DNA of 64,000 bases from an uncultured Synechococcus sp. (GCA_913057985.1 CAJXPL010000006.1:36744-100743); one strand, 5' to 3'. Positions 37,267 through 47,252 are shown, numbered from the stretch's first letter. Notes: a model not told the origin generated them from the letters alone. A program made the numbers and translations.

Positions 37267-39089
37267 CGTTCCGGCCTTGGCTTCTCCCAGTCGGCATCGA
37301 CGCCATCGGCCATAAGGGTTTGTGCCCGTTGCTCAAGGCGAATGCGGTCCAGACGCCACACGTCGTAGATCCCGATCTGTCCCAGCAGCACAGGCTGCAG
37401 GTTCCTCCAATGATCCCGTTCTGCCGTGCCGCGGTCGATCAGCACCAGCACAGTGCTGGATGCACGAGGACTACCGAGGGGATATCCACTCCAGCCGCGT
37501 CGCTGTTCGTGGGCCAGGCGATCCGCAATGTTGACCAACGCCCCATCGGATTGGCCTTCGTAAAGGATTACCTGCCCTGTGTAGAAGTGCAGCGAAGGCT
37601 TCATGGCGCCAACCATGACCATGGGCTCTCCACGGCGCTGGTGCGACAACATCAGTGAGGCCGCGTCACGCACGGGCTGCTGACGCAGACGATCAGCGAG
37701 TTCGGCGATGGGAACCAGAGCCGTGAGATGAAATCCAAGCAGACAACCCTGCATGGCCAGAAGGGCTTGAGCAGCAGCACGACGCTGAAGCAACAGACCG
37801 GCTCCAAGCACGGCTGCAGCGCTGAACCAAACCGCAGCCCACTTCAACAAACCGCTGGCGAGCAAATCCACCGACAGCGTCGGCATCTCCGGATCCTCGA
37901 TCAAGGGAACCCAGAGCGATCCCTGCCAGAACCCAGCAGCCAGGACGGCGATCAAGGCCAGGCAAGTTGCCCAGGCCATCCGTTGCCAGCGCGATGGGCC
38001 TACCGTAGCCTGGGCCACCAACAGGGCCGCCGCGGGGGTGGCGGGCAACCAATAACTGGGGAGCTTGGTGGCTGCGGTGGTGAACAGCAGCAGCACCGCC
38101 AACAGCCAGCACGCTGCAAATTGATGCAACGAATGCTCCGGAGCGGTCCGAGATCGGGGCACCCGCGCCAGTCCCAACAGCAGGTAGGGCGTGAAGGGCA
38201 GGGCAGCCCCGAGCATCACCGGGCCGAAAAACCACCAGGGCTGCAGGTGATCGTTCACCACGGAGGTGAAGCGTTGAAGGTTGTGGTAGCCGAAAAAGCT
38301 GTCCCAGAAGGGCTGTCCTTCCACCAGCAACTCCAGGGCATACCAGGGAAGGCTGATCAGAGCGGTGAGCAGCAACCCGGGCAGCGGGCGCAGCCGCCGC
38401 CAGGGTTGAACGAGATCCCTTCGCAACGCGCCGAACATCAGCAGAGCGAGCCCTGACAGCACTACAGCGACAGGCCCCTTGGCCAGCACTGCGAATCCGA
38501 GAATCACCCAGGCTGGCCACCAGGCCACCTCTTGGGGGGAGGCAAAACGCCTCCACTGCAACAACAGGCTGAGACCCAGCAGGCCACACAGCAGGGCATC
38601 ACTCACCGCGGTGCGGCTCCAGACGAGCACCAGCGGCGAGAAGGCAAAGGCCAGCGGTGCGATCAGTGCCGTCAAACGCGGACGGACATCGCCGGAGAAC
38701 GGCCAGCGCAGCACCGTATCGGCGAGGCCAAGCATCAGTCCGAGCGTGGCCAGGGCGGAAGGAAGCCGTGCCGCCCAACTGCCGAGAGGATCCCAAACCT
38801 GGCGTCCGGGCAAGGCATAACCGAACCCCATCAGCCAGTACACCAGGGGCGGTTTGTCGTAACGGGGCAAGCCGTTCACCCGAGGCGTCAGCCAATCGCC
38901 GGTGTCAGCCATGGCCCGTCCGGCTGCGGCAAACAACGGCGGAGTTTCATCCACCACACCGGTGGATCCCAACCGCCAAAAGGTGATAACGAGTCCCAGG
39001 GTCAGCACAAGTGCCAGAACCTGGCGTCGCTGACGTCCTGAAACATTGACCGACAAGGGACCCTCAGCTCCTGCGATTGATGCTGACAT
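37260..39089 (-). CDS. ArnT-like glycosyltransferase (GT39/GT83 type)
   Basis: A 609-aa polytopic membrane glycosyltransferase. First extracytoplasmic loop has DETPPLFAAAGRAMADTGDW followed by YDKPPLVYWLMGFGYAL, the ArnT/PMT signature with its acidic residue. About ten to twelve helices in residues 60-450, then a soluble domain of roughly 150 residues. Uses polyprenyl-linked sugars to modify lipids or proteins. Overlaps the GT4 gene by 26 bp. Confidence 0.85.
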   Translation of the reverse strand: MSASIAGAEGPLSVNVSGRQRRQVLALVLTLGLVITFWRLGSTGVVDETPPLFAAAGRAMADTGDWLTPRVNGLPRYDKPPLVYWLMGFGYALPGRQVWDPLGSWAARLPSALATLGLMLGLADTVLRWPFSGDVRPRLTALIAPLAFAFSPLVLVWSRTAVSDALLCGLLGLSLLLQWRRFASPQEVAWWPAWVILGFAVLAKGPVAVVLSGLALLMFGALRRDLVQPWRRLRPLPGLLLTALISLPWYALELLVEGQPFWDSFFGYHNLQRFTSVVNDHLQPWWFFGPVMLGAALPFTPYLLLGLARVPRSRTAPEHSLHQFAACWLLAVLLLFTTAATKLPSYWLPATPAAALLVAQATVGPSRWQRMAWATCLALIAVLAAGFWQGSLWVPLIEDPEMPTLSVDLLASGLLKWAAVWFSAAAVLGAGLLLQRRAAAQALLAMQGCLLGFHLTALVPIAELADRLRQQPVRDAASLMLSHQRRGEPMVMVGAMKPSLHFYTGQVILYEGQSDGALVNIADRLAHEQRRGWSGYPLGSPRASSTVLVLIDRGTAERDHWRNLQPVLLGQIGIYDVWRLDRIRLEQRAQTLMADGVDADWEKPRPERY

Positions 39090-40173
39090 CCGCCGTCAGT
39101 CCTGTTCGAACCCAAGCTTCAACACGCTGACTGAAGACCTCACAGGAGGCGTGCTCTTCAGCCCAGCTGCGGCAGAGGGAGCGCTCGATGCTGTCGACGC
39201 GCCGAAGAGCCTCCGTGATGGCAGCAACATCGTCGGGCGGCACCAACCAGCCAGTGCGACCGGAACAGATCAGCTCCCCCGGTCCTCCACGGTCATAGGC
39301 GACGACCGGAACACCACAGGCCAGGGCTTCAACCACAACATTGCCGTAGGCCTCATTCCATTTCGGTGTGTTGATCAGAGCGCGGCAGTGGCCCAGCTCC
39401 TGCTGCAGCTCCCGGGTCGATCGAAATCCACGCCAGTCGATCGTGCCCTTGGGAACACTCGACTCCACCTGCCACGCATAGGCGTCGTCCTCACGCAACC
39501 CCCAAACCAGAAGCTGTTCTCCCAACGCAGCAGCGGCAGCAGCAGCATCCTCCAGCCCCTTTTCCGGAGCGATGCGGCCTGCCCAACCCAGGGGGCCATT
39601 GGTCTGCCCTTGGAAGGTGTAGTTGCTGAGATCAAATCCGTTGCCCACAACACTGGGCGGAGAAGGCAGCCGGAAATCAGCGGCCTGGCGGTGGGTGTGA
39701 AAAGCAAGGCGACGTGAATCCCAGGCGGCGACGGCTTCGATCACATCGCACATCACCGCAGCCACATCCCCCATGCTCACGAGATGAAAGAGCCTGGCGC
39801 TGACCCGTTGCGTCAGCCACAGCGGCAGCCAGTCGTAGCCACCGTTGATCACGGCGTCGGCGGACTGACCCACATCGAGCGCGGCCTCCCAGAGAGCCGG
39901 CAGAAGCCCATTACGGGGTATTTCGACCGGCGCATGCTCGGCGGCGTGCTGCCAGCTGGGCTGGTTCACACCCTCCACCTCCAGCAACTCAACTCCGCTG
40001 CAGTCGGCGGGGAGCGTGGAGCCCTTGGCGGCCACAAGCGTGAGCCTGTGGCCCCGCCGCACCAACCCCTGAACAAGCGATCGGAGTGTGAGCTCCACGC
40101 CACCACCCTCGCCGCTGCCGAGGGCCCCGATGGGCGTGTTCACGATGACGAGATGAAGCGGAGCAGCCGTCAT
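39064..40173 (-). CDS. glycosyltransferase family 4
   Basis: A 369-aa GT-B retaining enzyme. N-terminal donor-side motif GEGGGVELTLRSLVQGLVRRGH, C-terminal half with GRIAPEKGLEDAAAAA, the active-site region PKWNEAYGNVVVEALACGVPVVAYDRGG (E..E pair) and VPPDDVAA. ATG 40173 overlaps the EamA gene end (ATGA). Neighbours suggest one glycan-assembly transcript. Donor and acceptor unknown. Confidence 0.86.
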   Translation of the reverse strand: MTAAPLHLVIVNTPIGALGSGEGGGVELTLRSLVQGLVRRGHRLTLVAAKGSTLPADCSGVELLEVEGVNQPSWQHAAEHAPVEIPRNGLLPALWEAALDVGQSADAVINGGYDWLPLWLTQRVSARLFHLVSMGDVAAVMCDVIEAVAAWDSRRLAFHTHRQAADFRLPSPPSVVGNGFDLSNYTFQGQTNGPLGWAGRIAPEKGLEDAAAAAAALGEQLLVWGLREDDAYAWQVESSVPKGTIDWRGFRSTRELQQELGHCRALINTPKWNEAYGNVVVEALACGVPVVAYDRGGPGELICSGRTGWLVPPDDVAAITEALRRVDSIERSLCRSWAEEHASCEVFSQRVEAWVRTGLTADVSINRRS

Positions 40174-41111
40174 GAAGAGGCGTCCGTGATCGACAGCGGC
40201 TCCCAGAACCGGCGCCGTTGACTCACAAAGATCACCGACACAAGCACCATCACGACACCGATCCACTGGAGCAGATCAAGGCGCTCTCCCAGCAACCACC
40301 CACCGGTGGCCAACGCAAACACCGGCGTGAGGAATCCAAGGCTGCTGAAGCTGGTGAGGTCGCGCTGATTGGCGAACCAGAAAAACAATCCGTAGGCCAG
40401 GGCGCTTCCGAGCAGGCTCGCGTACCCCATGCGCGCCCAGTCCGTTGCCGTCCAGGCCAAACCAGCATCCGTGCGCTGCAGGGCATGAACCAAGAGCAGG
40501 GGAAGTCCCCCAAGCACCATGTGCCAGGCCGTAACGCTGACCGGATCACTGAGGCGTGAAGCAAAGCGGATCAACACCGTGCCAGCAGCCATGGCAACGG
40601 CCGCAAGCAACATCCAGCCCTCCCCGGGCTGAAACACCTGCTGCACCACCGGCGGGTCTGCCAGCAACCACCAATGTCCCAACAGCTCAGCCGGTAGGCC
40701 GATGCAGACGATTCCAGCCAAACCGATGGCCAGCCCCATCCAGCCGATGGGATTGATCGACTCCATGAACAACGCGCGTGCCATCAGGGCCACCAACAGA
40801 GGTTGGCAATCAATCAGGACGGAACCGAGACCCGCGCCTGTGCCCTCCAACCCCCGCGCCAACAGACCTTGAAACAAGGTGGCATCCACCAGGGTGAACA
40901 GGAGGAACCAAGGCCGATCACGGGAATCGATCGCCAGGCCTCGGCCGGTGCACTGCCCCCAGAGCAGAAGAGCCAAACCGGCGGGCACAAGGCGCAAGCC
41001 AGCTACCAGCCAAGGCCCTGCACTGGCGAGCAATGGCGCCATGGCGGTCATCGCCGTTCCCCAGAGCGCGAAGGGCAACACCATCAGAAACCAGAGTCGC
41101 AACGACGGCAT
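40170..41111 (-). CDS. EamA-family (DMT) transporter
   Basis: A 313-aa, ten-helix drug/metabolite transporter made of two five-helix EamA repeats. First: LVAGLRLVPAGLALLLWG and PLLVALMARALFMESINPIGWMGL; second: FFWFANQRDLTSFSSLGFLTPVFALATGG. It may export metabolites or nucleotide sugars; no substrate can be called. Its end overlaps the GT4 start by 4 bp. Confidence 0.85.
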   Translation of the reverse strand: MPSLRLWFLMVLPFALWGTAMTAMAPLLASAGPWLVAGLRLVPAGLALLLWGQCTGRGLAIDSRDRPWFLLFTLVDATLFQGLLARGLEGTGAGLGSVLIDCQPLLVALMARALFMESINPIGWMGLAIGLAGIVCIGLPAELLGHWWLLADPPVVQQVFQPGEGWMLLAAVAMAAGTVLIRFASRLSDPVSVTAWHMVLGGLPLLLVHALQRTDAGLAWTATDWARMGYASLLGSALAYGLFFWFANQRDLTSFSSLGFLTPVFALATGGWLLGERLDLLQWIGVVMVLVSVIFVSQRRRFWEPLSITDASS

Positions 41112-41164
41112 GGATGGGCGCTTGGGTGCTCTTTTTAAGATCTGGAGCGATGCAGATGCGCAAC

Positions 41165-41977
41165 ATGATCTGGCCCTGGCGGCGAAAATCCCGACGACGG
41201 ATGGCGCGCATCGTTGTGGATGGCCCCATCACGGGCGCCACGCGGCAGCGGGTGCTGAAAGCGCTGCGGGAGGTGAAGCAAAGGGAATTTCCAGCGTTGC
41301 TGCTGCGCATTGACAGCCCAGGCGGCACCGTTGGCGACAGCCAGGAGATTCATGCGGCCCTGTTGCGGTTGCGGGAACAGGGCTGTCGCGTGGTGGCCAG
41401 CTTCGGCAACATCTCCGCTTCCGGCGGCGTCTACATCGGCGTCGCAGCCGAGAAGATCGTCGCCAACCCGGGCACGATCACCGGGTCCATCGGGGTGATC
41501 CTGCGGGGGAACGACCTCTCCAAGGTGTTCGAGCGAATTGGGATTCGTTTCGACACCGTTAAGAGTGGACCGTTCAAGGACATCCTGTCCCCCGATCGCC
41601 CGCTCAGCGATGCGGAGCGCGCTTTACTTCAGGAGCTGATCGACAGCAGCTACGGCCAATTCGTGGGTGTCGTGGCGGAGGGACGAAATCTTGAGGTGGA
41701 GGCGGTGAAGCGCTTCGCCGATGGTCGGGTCTTCAGCGGAGAGCAGGCGCAGGCCCTGGGCTTGGTGGATGAACTCGGCGACGAAGACCATGCCCGGCGT
41801 CTTGCGGCGCAGCTGGCCGATCTCGACGTGGACGACATTCGTCCCGTCACCTTGGGCAAGCAACGCCGCAAGCTCAGTGGCCTGCTGCCGGGGTCCCAGC
41901 TCCTGCATCAATTGCAGCAGCGCCTGTCGATCGAGTTGATGGGGAGCGGTCAGGTGCTTTGGCTGTACCGCCCATGA
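41165..41977 (+). CDS. sppA: signal peptide peptidase SppA (S49 family)
   Basis: About 270 aa, the short form. LLRIDSPGGTVGDSQEIHAAL and FGNISASGGVYIGVAAEKI (catalytic Ser) are intact, followed by ANPGTITGSIGVI and RFDTVKSGPFKDILSP with the likely general-base Lys. N-terminal anchor is weak (MIWPWRRKSRRRMARI). Starts at 41150 and 41156 are possible. Its stop overlaps the next start by ATGA. Confidence 0.86.
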   Translation: MIWPWRRKSRRRMARIVVDGPITGATRQRVLKALREVKQREFPALLLRIDSPGGTVGDSQEIHAALLRLREQGCRVVASFGNISASGGVYIGVAAEKIVANPGTITGSIGVILRGNDLSKVFERIGIRFDTVKSGPFKDILSPDRPLSDAERALLQELIDSSYGQFVGVVAEGRNLEVEAVKRFADGRVFSGEQAQALGLVDELGDEDHARRLAAQLADLDVDDIRPVTLGKQRRKLSGLLPGSQLLHQLQQRLSIELMGSGQVLWLYRP

Positions 41978-42357
41978 CCAGCTCCCCCCTTGTTCTGAGA
42001 GGCCTGCGTGGCGCCACCACCTGCACGGACAACAGCACGGAGGCCATCCAAGCGGCAGTGAGTGCCCTGATGGATGCCCTGGTGGATCGCAATGGTCTGA
42101 CCCCAGACCAGCTGGTGTCGGTGACCTTCTCGGTGACGGCCGACCTGGACGCCTGTTTTCCAGCCGCCATTGCACGGCGACGGCCCGGCTGGGACACCGT
42201 GGCACTGCTTGACTGCCAGCAAATGGCCGTCCAGGGGGATCTCCCACGCTGCATCCGTGTCCTGGCCCACGCCTGGATTCCGCAGGGCCACCAACCGGTT
42301 CATCCCTATCAGGGCGATGCGCAGCGGCTGCGGCCGGACAGATCTGGTCACAACTGA
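41974..42357 (+). CDS. aroH: chorismate mutase, AroH type
   Basis: A 127-aa trimeric AroH-class mutase converting chorismate to prephenate. Recognisable start VLRGLRGATTCTDNSTEAI, core SVTFSVTADLDACFPAAIAR, and the end of the active site CIRVLAHAW. Coupled to sppA by the ATGA overlap. The last residues (YQGDAQRLRPD) match the family ending. Confidence 0.92.
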   Translation: MTSSPLVLRGLRGATTCTDNSTEAIQAAVSALMDALVDRNGLTPDQLVSVTFSVTADLDACFPAAIARRRPGWDTVALLDCQQMAVQGDLPRCIRVLAHAWIPQGHQPVHPYQGDAQRLRPDRSGHN

Positions 42358-42432
42358 CAGATCAGCCTCCGACCCCTGAGATCACCGCCCCGTGGTTGGA
42401 CTCAGGAGAATCCCACCAACGAGACGCTTCCT

Positions 42433-43008
42433 ATGGCCCGTTCCACCACCAGACGCTGGCTTGCGGGAGCCGGCACTGCGGCGGCTCTGCTGATTGGCTC
42501 AACACTGACCGGAGCTCCCGATCAGATCGCCCACGCCCAGGGCACACCGGGACTGCTGGAATTCCGCTGGGACACCGACCGCGATTACCGCAAGCTGTAC
42601 TACTGGCAGAGCTCCAACATCGAGAGCGACCGCGCCGATTGGTTCCTGACCTTGCGTGAAAAGGACCGCAAAACCGCGATCCTCAAACTCACGGTCACCG
42701 TGCCGGACTATTTCGACGCCAAACTGAAACCGCACCGCATGCGCCTGTGCCGCACCAGCGTGGGCGGAATGATGAGCCGGAGCAAGTGCCTCGAAGAGAT
42801 CCCGGCCGTCATCCAGGTCAACGAAGACCAGACAGCGATTGAAGTCTTCCCCGACACACCCTTGCCTTCAGATGGCGACTATTCGCTCTGGATCAAGCTG
42901 TTCAATCCCACTGGCAAGCGGATGTATCAGTTCAATGCCCTGGTCCAGGCCCCCGGCGATGTGCCGATGTCCGGCTACCGCGGCAGCTGGCTGATCGATG
43001 TGGACTGA
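42433..43008 (+). CDS. DUF2808 exported protein
   Basis: A 191-aa protein with an N-terminal signal (RRWLAGAGTAAALLIGSTLTG) and the DUF2808 core: LEFRWDTDRDYRKLYYWQSS, ILKLTVTVPDYFDAKL, and the closing PGDVPMSGYRGSWLIDVD. Restricted mainly to cyanobacteria; function unknown, envelope location predicted. Located 75 bp after aroH. Confidence 0.8.
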   Translation: MARSTTRRWLAGAGTAAALLIGSTLTGAPDQIAHAQGTPGLLEFRWDTDRDYRKLYYWQSSNIESDRADWFLTLREKDRKTAILKLTVTVPDYFDAKLKPHRMRLCRTSVGGMMSRSKCLEEIPAVIQVNEDQTAIEVFPDTPLPSDGDYSLWIKLFNPTGKRMYQFNALVQAPGDVPMSGYRGSWLIDVD

Positions 43009-43054
43009 CTGATAAAATCCCAGATTCAGATCGGCCGGTAGCCAGGAGACGTCC

Positions 43055-43192
43055 ATGACCAAGCGCACCCTCGGGGGAACAAACCGCAAGAGGAAGCGCG
43101 TCTCGGGTTTCCGTGTACGGATGCGCTCCCACACCGGACGTCGCGTGATCCGCACCCGTCGCAAGCGCGGCCGCGCCCGTCTCGCAGCTTGA
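43055..43192 (+). CDS. rpmH: 50S ribosomal protein L34
   Basis: A 45-aa basic protein too short for most ORF thresholds: [19 protein letters not shown] at the start and [13 protein letters not shown] at the end. GGAG precedes the ATG by seven bases. First gene of the conserved rpmH-rnpA-yidC cluster. Confidence 0.97.
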
Positions 43193-43198
43193 GCGTTG

Positions 43199-43237
43199 GG
43201 GATGAATCCGGAGGGTTCATCCCATCCTCAGTTTTTT
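43199..43237 (+). terminator. hairpin between rpmH and rnpA (attenuator or terminator)
   Basis: An 11-bp stem (43199-43209 with 43213-43223, loop GGA, two GT-type pairings at most) lies six bases after rpmH. A six-T run follows eight bases later (43232-43237), so it is not a textbook terminator. It could separate L34 output from RnpA. Confidence 0.5.
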
Positions 43238-43254
43238 CCAAACGGAATCGGTTA

Positions 43255-43641
43255 ATGGTCCTTCCCGCCTCCATGCGATTGCGCGGGCATCGATGCTTCA
43301 ACCGTTTGCACCGATCCTCCAAGCGCCAACACGGAACCTTGATGGTTCTGCGCGTCGCATCAGCTGATTCCAATCTGCTTCGCCGGGAGTTGCGTGGCAT
43401 TCAGGAAAGAACCTGCCGCTGCGCCTTGGTGATCAGCAACAAGGTGAGCAAGCGTTCCGTCAAGCGGAATCGGCTCAGGCGGCTTCTGCATGACCACCTG
43501 CGTCGGCGCTTTGAACAGCGAAACGACTTGGCAGGACGGTGGTTGTTGATCAGTCTTCGCCCGGAAGCCGCGGAAGCCGAACCCACACAGTTGCTCGAAG
43601 AATGCGAAAGTCTTCTGAGAAGCGCCGGACTGGATCCATGA
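43255..43641 (+). CDS. rnpA: ribonuclease P protein component
   Basis: A 128-aa basic protein that pairs with the RNA subunit to mature tRNA 5' ends. Core motif SNKVSKRSVKRNRLRRLLHDH is shown in part: the RNR signature is KRNRLRRLL. ATG 43255 is preferred to the earlier GTG 43189. ATGA overlap with the PH-domain gene. Confidence 0.94.
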   Translation: MVLPASMRLRGHRCFNRLHRSSKRQHGTLMVLRVASADSNLLRRELRGIQERTCRCALVISNKVSKRSVKRNRLRRLLHDHLRRRFEQRNDLAGRWLLISLRPEAAEAEPTQLLEECESLLRSAGLDP

Positions 43642-44045
43642 CCAGCATTCAGGAAGATGTCCACTACGACGGTGGGCCAGCCCGCGGGGATCTGATCTTC
43701 AACATCCTGCTTGGCTTCACGCTGATCGGCCTTCCCTTCACCATCGGAGCCGTTGTTCGGGCCCTGTGGCTGCGCTTCCGCATCACCAGTCGCCGCATCT
43801 CGGTAACGGGGGGCTGGATGGGCAAAGACAAAACCCAGGTGGTGTATTCACAGATCAGCGAAGTGCGCACCGTGCCCCGGGGCTTCGGTGCCTGGGGAGA
43901 CATGGTGTTGGTGCTCAAGGACGGCGCCAGGCTCGAACTGCGCTCGATGCCCCGATTCCGGGAAGTTGAGGCCTACATCCTCCAACGCATCAGCAGCCGT
44001 GCGACCAAAGCCCAAGAGAAAACCACTGAAGGTTTCGCCGCCTGA
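43638..44045 (+). CDS. bacterial PH domain membrane protein
   Basis: A 135-aa protein. Two adjacent hydrophobic helices ([23 protein letters not shown]) precede a bPH_2-like domain: [46 protein letters not shown]. Conserved between rnpA and yidC in cyanobacteria. Starts within the rnpA stop. Role unknown, perhaps in membrane-protein insertion because of its partners. Confidence 0.78.
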   Translation: MTSIQEDVHYDGGPARGDLIFNILLGFTLIGLPFTIGAVVRALWLRFRITSRRISVTGGWMGKDKTQVVYSQISEVRTVPRGFGAWGDMVLVLKDGARLELRSMPRFREVEAYILQRISSRATKAQEKTTEGFAA

Positions 44046-44101
44046 GTGCAGCTGTTCATGCACACTGGCCTCACAACGTCCCGCCCCCCCGTTTCTTCAA
44101 C

Positions 44102-45232
44102 GTGATCGGATACATCTCCGACAACCTGCTGATTCCAATCCTGGACTTCTTCTACGGGTTGGTTCCGAGCTATGGCCTGGCCATCGTCGCCCTCACCCTC
44201 GTGATCCGGATCGCGCTCTACCCCCTGAGCGCAGGATCGATTCGCAGCGCTCGGCGCATGCGCATCGCCCAACCGGTGATTCAGAAACGTCAGGCTGAGA
44301 TCAAAAGCCGGTATGCCAACAATCCTCAGAAACAGCAGGAGGAGCTGGGCAATGTGATGAAGGAATTCGGCAGCCCCCTGGCGGGATGCCTGCCGCTGCT
44401 GGTGCAGATGCCGATCCTGTTTGCACTTTTTGCAACCCTGCGGGGATCACCGTTCGCCGATGTCCCTTACACCTTGAACATGAAGGTGTTGCCGGCCGAC
44501 CAGATCGCTGCCGTTGAACCCAAACCCTTCAACAGCGCCAGCCATTCCATCTTCATCGGTGAAACCGACCACGTGCCGGTGATCGCCAGCCTGCCGCGGG
44601 GCACCAAGATCGGCGTTGGCGACAGCGCCACCGTCAACCTTCACACGAAGGACGGCCGCGCCTTCAGCGACGTGCTCACGGATGTTGAGAACCCTGGACG
44701 CTTCTCCCCCACATGGGCAGTGACCAAAGGTGATGACATCGTCAGTGTTAGCGAGGACGGCACGATCACGGCCCTCGCCGCCGGTGACGCCACCGTTGAA
44801 GCGAAGATTCCGGGCCTGGCAGCCCGCAGCGGCTTCCTGTTCATCAAAGCTCTGGGTCAGGTCGGCTTCTATGCCGACGGTGCCATCAATTGGGACATCG
44901 CCATTCTCGTTGCCGGCTTCGGCATCACCCTGTTCATCTCCCAACTGCTGTCGGGCATGGGCATGCCTGCCAACCCTCAGCAGGCCACGGCCAACAAAAT
45001 CACTCCGGTGATGATCACGGGGATGTTCTTGTTCTTCCCACTCCCCGCCGGCGTTCTGCTCTACATGCTGATCGCCAACATCTTCCAAGGCCTGCAGACC
45101 TTCATCCTCACCAAAGAGGCACTGCCCGACAACCTGCAGAAAATTCTGGATCAGCAAATGGCCCAGAAAACAGTGACGGTCTCTGCCACCTCAGGCGGCT
45201 CACGCCTTCCCTTTGAACCGAAGGGCAAGTGA
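44102..45232 (+). CDS. yidC: membrane protein insertase YidC with Ig-like insert
   Basis: A 376-aa Oxa1/Alb3-type insertase. Helix 1 [20 protein letters not shown], then the coiled-coil hairpin [20 protein letters not shown], helix 2 region [23 protein letters not shown], and helices after 255 ending with [24 protein letters not shown]. Between helices 2 and 3, residues 165-238 contain a Big_2-like Ig domain ([31 protein letters not shown]). GTG 44102. Inserts thylakoid and plasma-membrane proteins. Confidence 0.95.
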   Translation: MIGYISDNLLIPILDFFYGLVPSYGLAIVALTLVIRIALYPLSAGSIRSARRMRIAQPVIQKRQAEIKSRYANNPQKQQEELGNVMKEFGSPLAGCLPLLVQMPILFALFATLRGSPFADVPYTLNMKVLPADQIAAVEPKPFNSASHSIFIGETDHVPVIASLPRGTKIGVGDSATVNLHTKDGRAFSDVLTDVENPGRFSPTWAVTKGDDIVSVSEDGTITALAAGDATVEAKIPGLAARSGFLFIKALGQVGFYADGAINWDIAILVAGFGITLFISQLLSGMGMPANPQQATANKITPVMITGMFLFFPLPAGVLLYMLIANIFQGLQTFILTKEALPDNLQKILDQQMAQKTVTVSATSGGSRLPFEPKGK

Positions 45233-45765
45233 TCGAGGCACTGGAGCCTGTTCCCCTCCAGGAGCTCCGGGCCCTCGGCACCGCGAAAGTCTGGGAGGTT
45301 GAGGGTGAGCTCGATGAGCTCCCCTCACTCACACCAGTGCGAGGCCATGTTTCCGCAGAGCACCGCGGCAACGTCTTGGCGGTTGAGGGGAAACTCAACA
45401 CGATCGTCACGCTCTGCTGCGATCGCTGCCTGAATCAGTTCAATCAGAAGCTCAGCTGCACGCCTTCCGAGCTGATCTGGCTGGGAGACGAGCAACCTAC
45501 GGCCGACGAGCTGGAGCTTTCCGGAGAAGTGGCCGAGATGGAAGGGCTGGTGGATGTTCTCGATCCACGCGGTCAATTTGACCCCCAGCAATGGGCCTTC
45601 GAACAGCTCAACCTGCTGTTGCCAGTTGTCAACCACTGCGGTGACCACTGCCCAGGCCCACCCGGCCTCCAGCAGCAGCCCGTGATCCCGGATACCAAGA
45701 CAAAGGCTGTGGATCCCCGCTGGCAGGCCCTGCAGCAGCTTCAGCAGCAGATCGATCAGCCATGA
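45229..45765 (+). CDS. YceD/DUF177 family protein
   Basis: A 178-aa protein related to the E. coli YceD family upstream of L32 genes and linked to rRNA maturation in plants and bacteria. [13 protein letters not shown] is the conserved Cys pair, with [20 protein letters not shown] and [23 protein letters not shown] following. Cys near the end (CGDHCPG) could form the second half of a metal site. GTG 45229, overlapping yidC stop. Confidence 0.83.
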   Translation: MIEALEPVPLQELRALGTAKVWEVEGELDELPSLTPVRGHVSAEHRGNVLAVEGKLNTIVTLCCDRCLNQFNQKLSCTPSELIWLGDEQPTADELELSGEVAEMEGLVDVLDPRGQFDPQQWAFEQLNLLLPVVNHCGDHCPGPPGLQQQPVIPDTKTKAVDPRWQALQQLQQQIDQP

Positions 45766-47252
45766 GCAGTGCCACCTGGGGACATCAGATCGACCTTCTG
45801 GTGCGGGCGCGCACACCCCTGATCTGGGTGCGGAGCAATGAGGAAGCCCGGGTGGAGGGCCTGCTGGGAGAGGCTGCTCAGCGGCTTGCACGCCAGCTGG
45901 TCTGCTGGAACTTCATCGATGGCATCAGCGGGCCGGTGAATGCCGATGGCCAGGGGAGCCGTCAACCGATGGCCATGCTGCAGTGGCTTCAGCAACGGGA
46001 TGCGGGCAGCCCAACCCTTCTGCTTGCCAAGGATTTTCATCGTTTCTGCGATGACCCGGGCGTTGCCCGGATGCTGCGCAATCTCGAAGCGTCCCTGCGC
46101 AGCACCCCGCACACCCTGGTGTTGTGCTGCGGGCAATGGACACCCCCCGGTGATCTGGAAGAAAGCCTCACGCTTCTCGATCTCCCCCTTCCCGACAACA
46201 ACGACCTGCGCCGGCTGATCAGCAGCATCGGCACCAGCAGCGGCAGCCCCCTGCCAGCTCCTGTCCTGGATGAATTGGCTCAGGCCTGCAGCGGGCTCAG
46301 CGAGATGCGTGTACGCCAGGTGGCCGCCCGGGCCCTGGCCCGCCGCGGCCAGTTGGGATCTGAGGATCTGCAGGACGTTCTGGACGAAAAACGCCAGACC
46401 ATTGCCCGCAGTGAGGTGCTGGAGTTCTGTCGCAGCGATGCAGGCACCGAAGCCATCGGAGGCCTCGATGGTCTCAAGACCTGGCTGAACCAACGGCACC
46501 GGGCCTTCTCGGAAGATGCACGGCGTTTCGGACTGCCTCTGCCCCGTGGCGTCCTGCTCGTTGGTCCTCAAGGCACCGGCAAATCCCTCACGGCCAAAGC
46601 CATTGCCTGCAGTTGGTCAATGCCCCTGTTGCGACTGGATGTGGGACGGCTGTTCGCGGGTTTGGTGGGGGCCAGCGAGGCACGCACCCGCGAGATGATT
46701 CAACGGGCTGAAGCCATGGCACCCTGCGTGCTCTGGATCGATGAGATCGACAAGGGCTTCGGCGGGGATGGCCGCAGTGACGGCGGCACAACCCAGCGGG
46801 TTCTGGCCAACGTGCTCACCTGGATGGCGGAGAAACAGTCACCGGTGTTCGTGGTGGCCACCGCCAACGGCGTTGAGAAGCTGCCACCGGAGCTGCTGCG
46901 CAAGGGACGTTTCGATGAGATCTTCATGCTCGATCTGCCCAGCAGCGCTGAGCGCCACAGCATTCTTGAGCTGCATCTGGAACGGAGACGACCGGGGCTG
47001 AAGCTTCCCCTGGAAACAGTGGTGAGCCGCAGTGAGGGCTTCTCAGGTGCCGAGCTGGAGCAGACCGTGATCGAAGCGATGCACCTGGCCTTTGCCGACA
47101 ACCGTGAGTTGACGGAGCCTGATCTGATTGGAGCGGCCTCCCAGCTCATCCCCCTCTCCCGCACCGCCAGCGAACAGCTCGAGCGGCTGAAGCAGTGGGC
47201 TGCCGGAGGCCGTGCCCGCCCCGCCTCTGTTGCTGCAGGTAACGAAGCCTGA
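45762..47252 (+). CDS. AAA ATPase, Ycf46-like
   Basis: A 496-aa AAA+ protein. The N-terminal 230 residues are a degenerate domain typical of Ycf46 (LVRARTPLIWVRSNEEARVEGLL). The AAA core has Walker A VGPQGTGKSLTAKAIA, Walker B VLWIDEIDKGFGGDG, and FVVATANGVEKLPPELLRKGRFDE, the sensor-1 and arginine-finger region. Ycf46 has been implicated in CO2-dependent photosynthesis regulation in cyanobacteria; the mechanism is unclear. Confidence 0.88.
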   Translation: MSSATWGHQIDLLVRARTPLIWVRSNEEARVEGLLGEAAQRLARQLVCWNFIDGISGPVNADGQGSRQPMAMLQWLQQRDAGSPTLLLAKDFHRFCDDPGVARMLRNLEASLRSTPHTLVLCCGQWTPPGDLEESLTLLDLPLPDNNDLRRLISSIGTSSGSPLPAPVLDELAQACSGLSEMRVRQVAARALARRGQLGSEDLQDVLDEKRQTIARSEVLEFCRSDAGTEAIGGLDGLKTWLNQRHRAFSEDARRFGLPLPRGVLLVGPQGTGKSLTAKAIACSWSMPLLRLDVGRLFAGLVGASEARTREMIQRAEAMAPCVLWIDEIDKGFGGDGRSDGGTTQRVLANVLTWMAEKQSPVFVVATANGVEKLPPELLRKGRFDEIFMLDLPSSAERHSILELHLERRRPGLKLPLETVVSRSEGFSGAELEQTVIEAMHLAFADNRELTEPDLIGAASQLIPLSRTASEQLERLKQWAAGGRARPASVAAGNEA

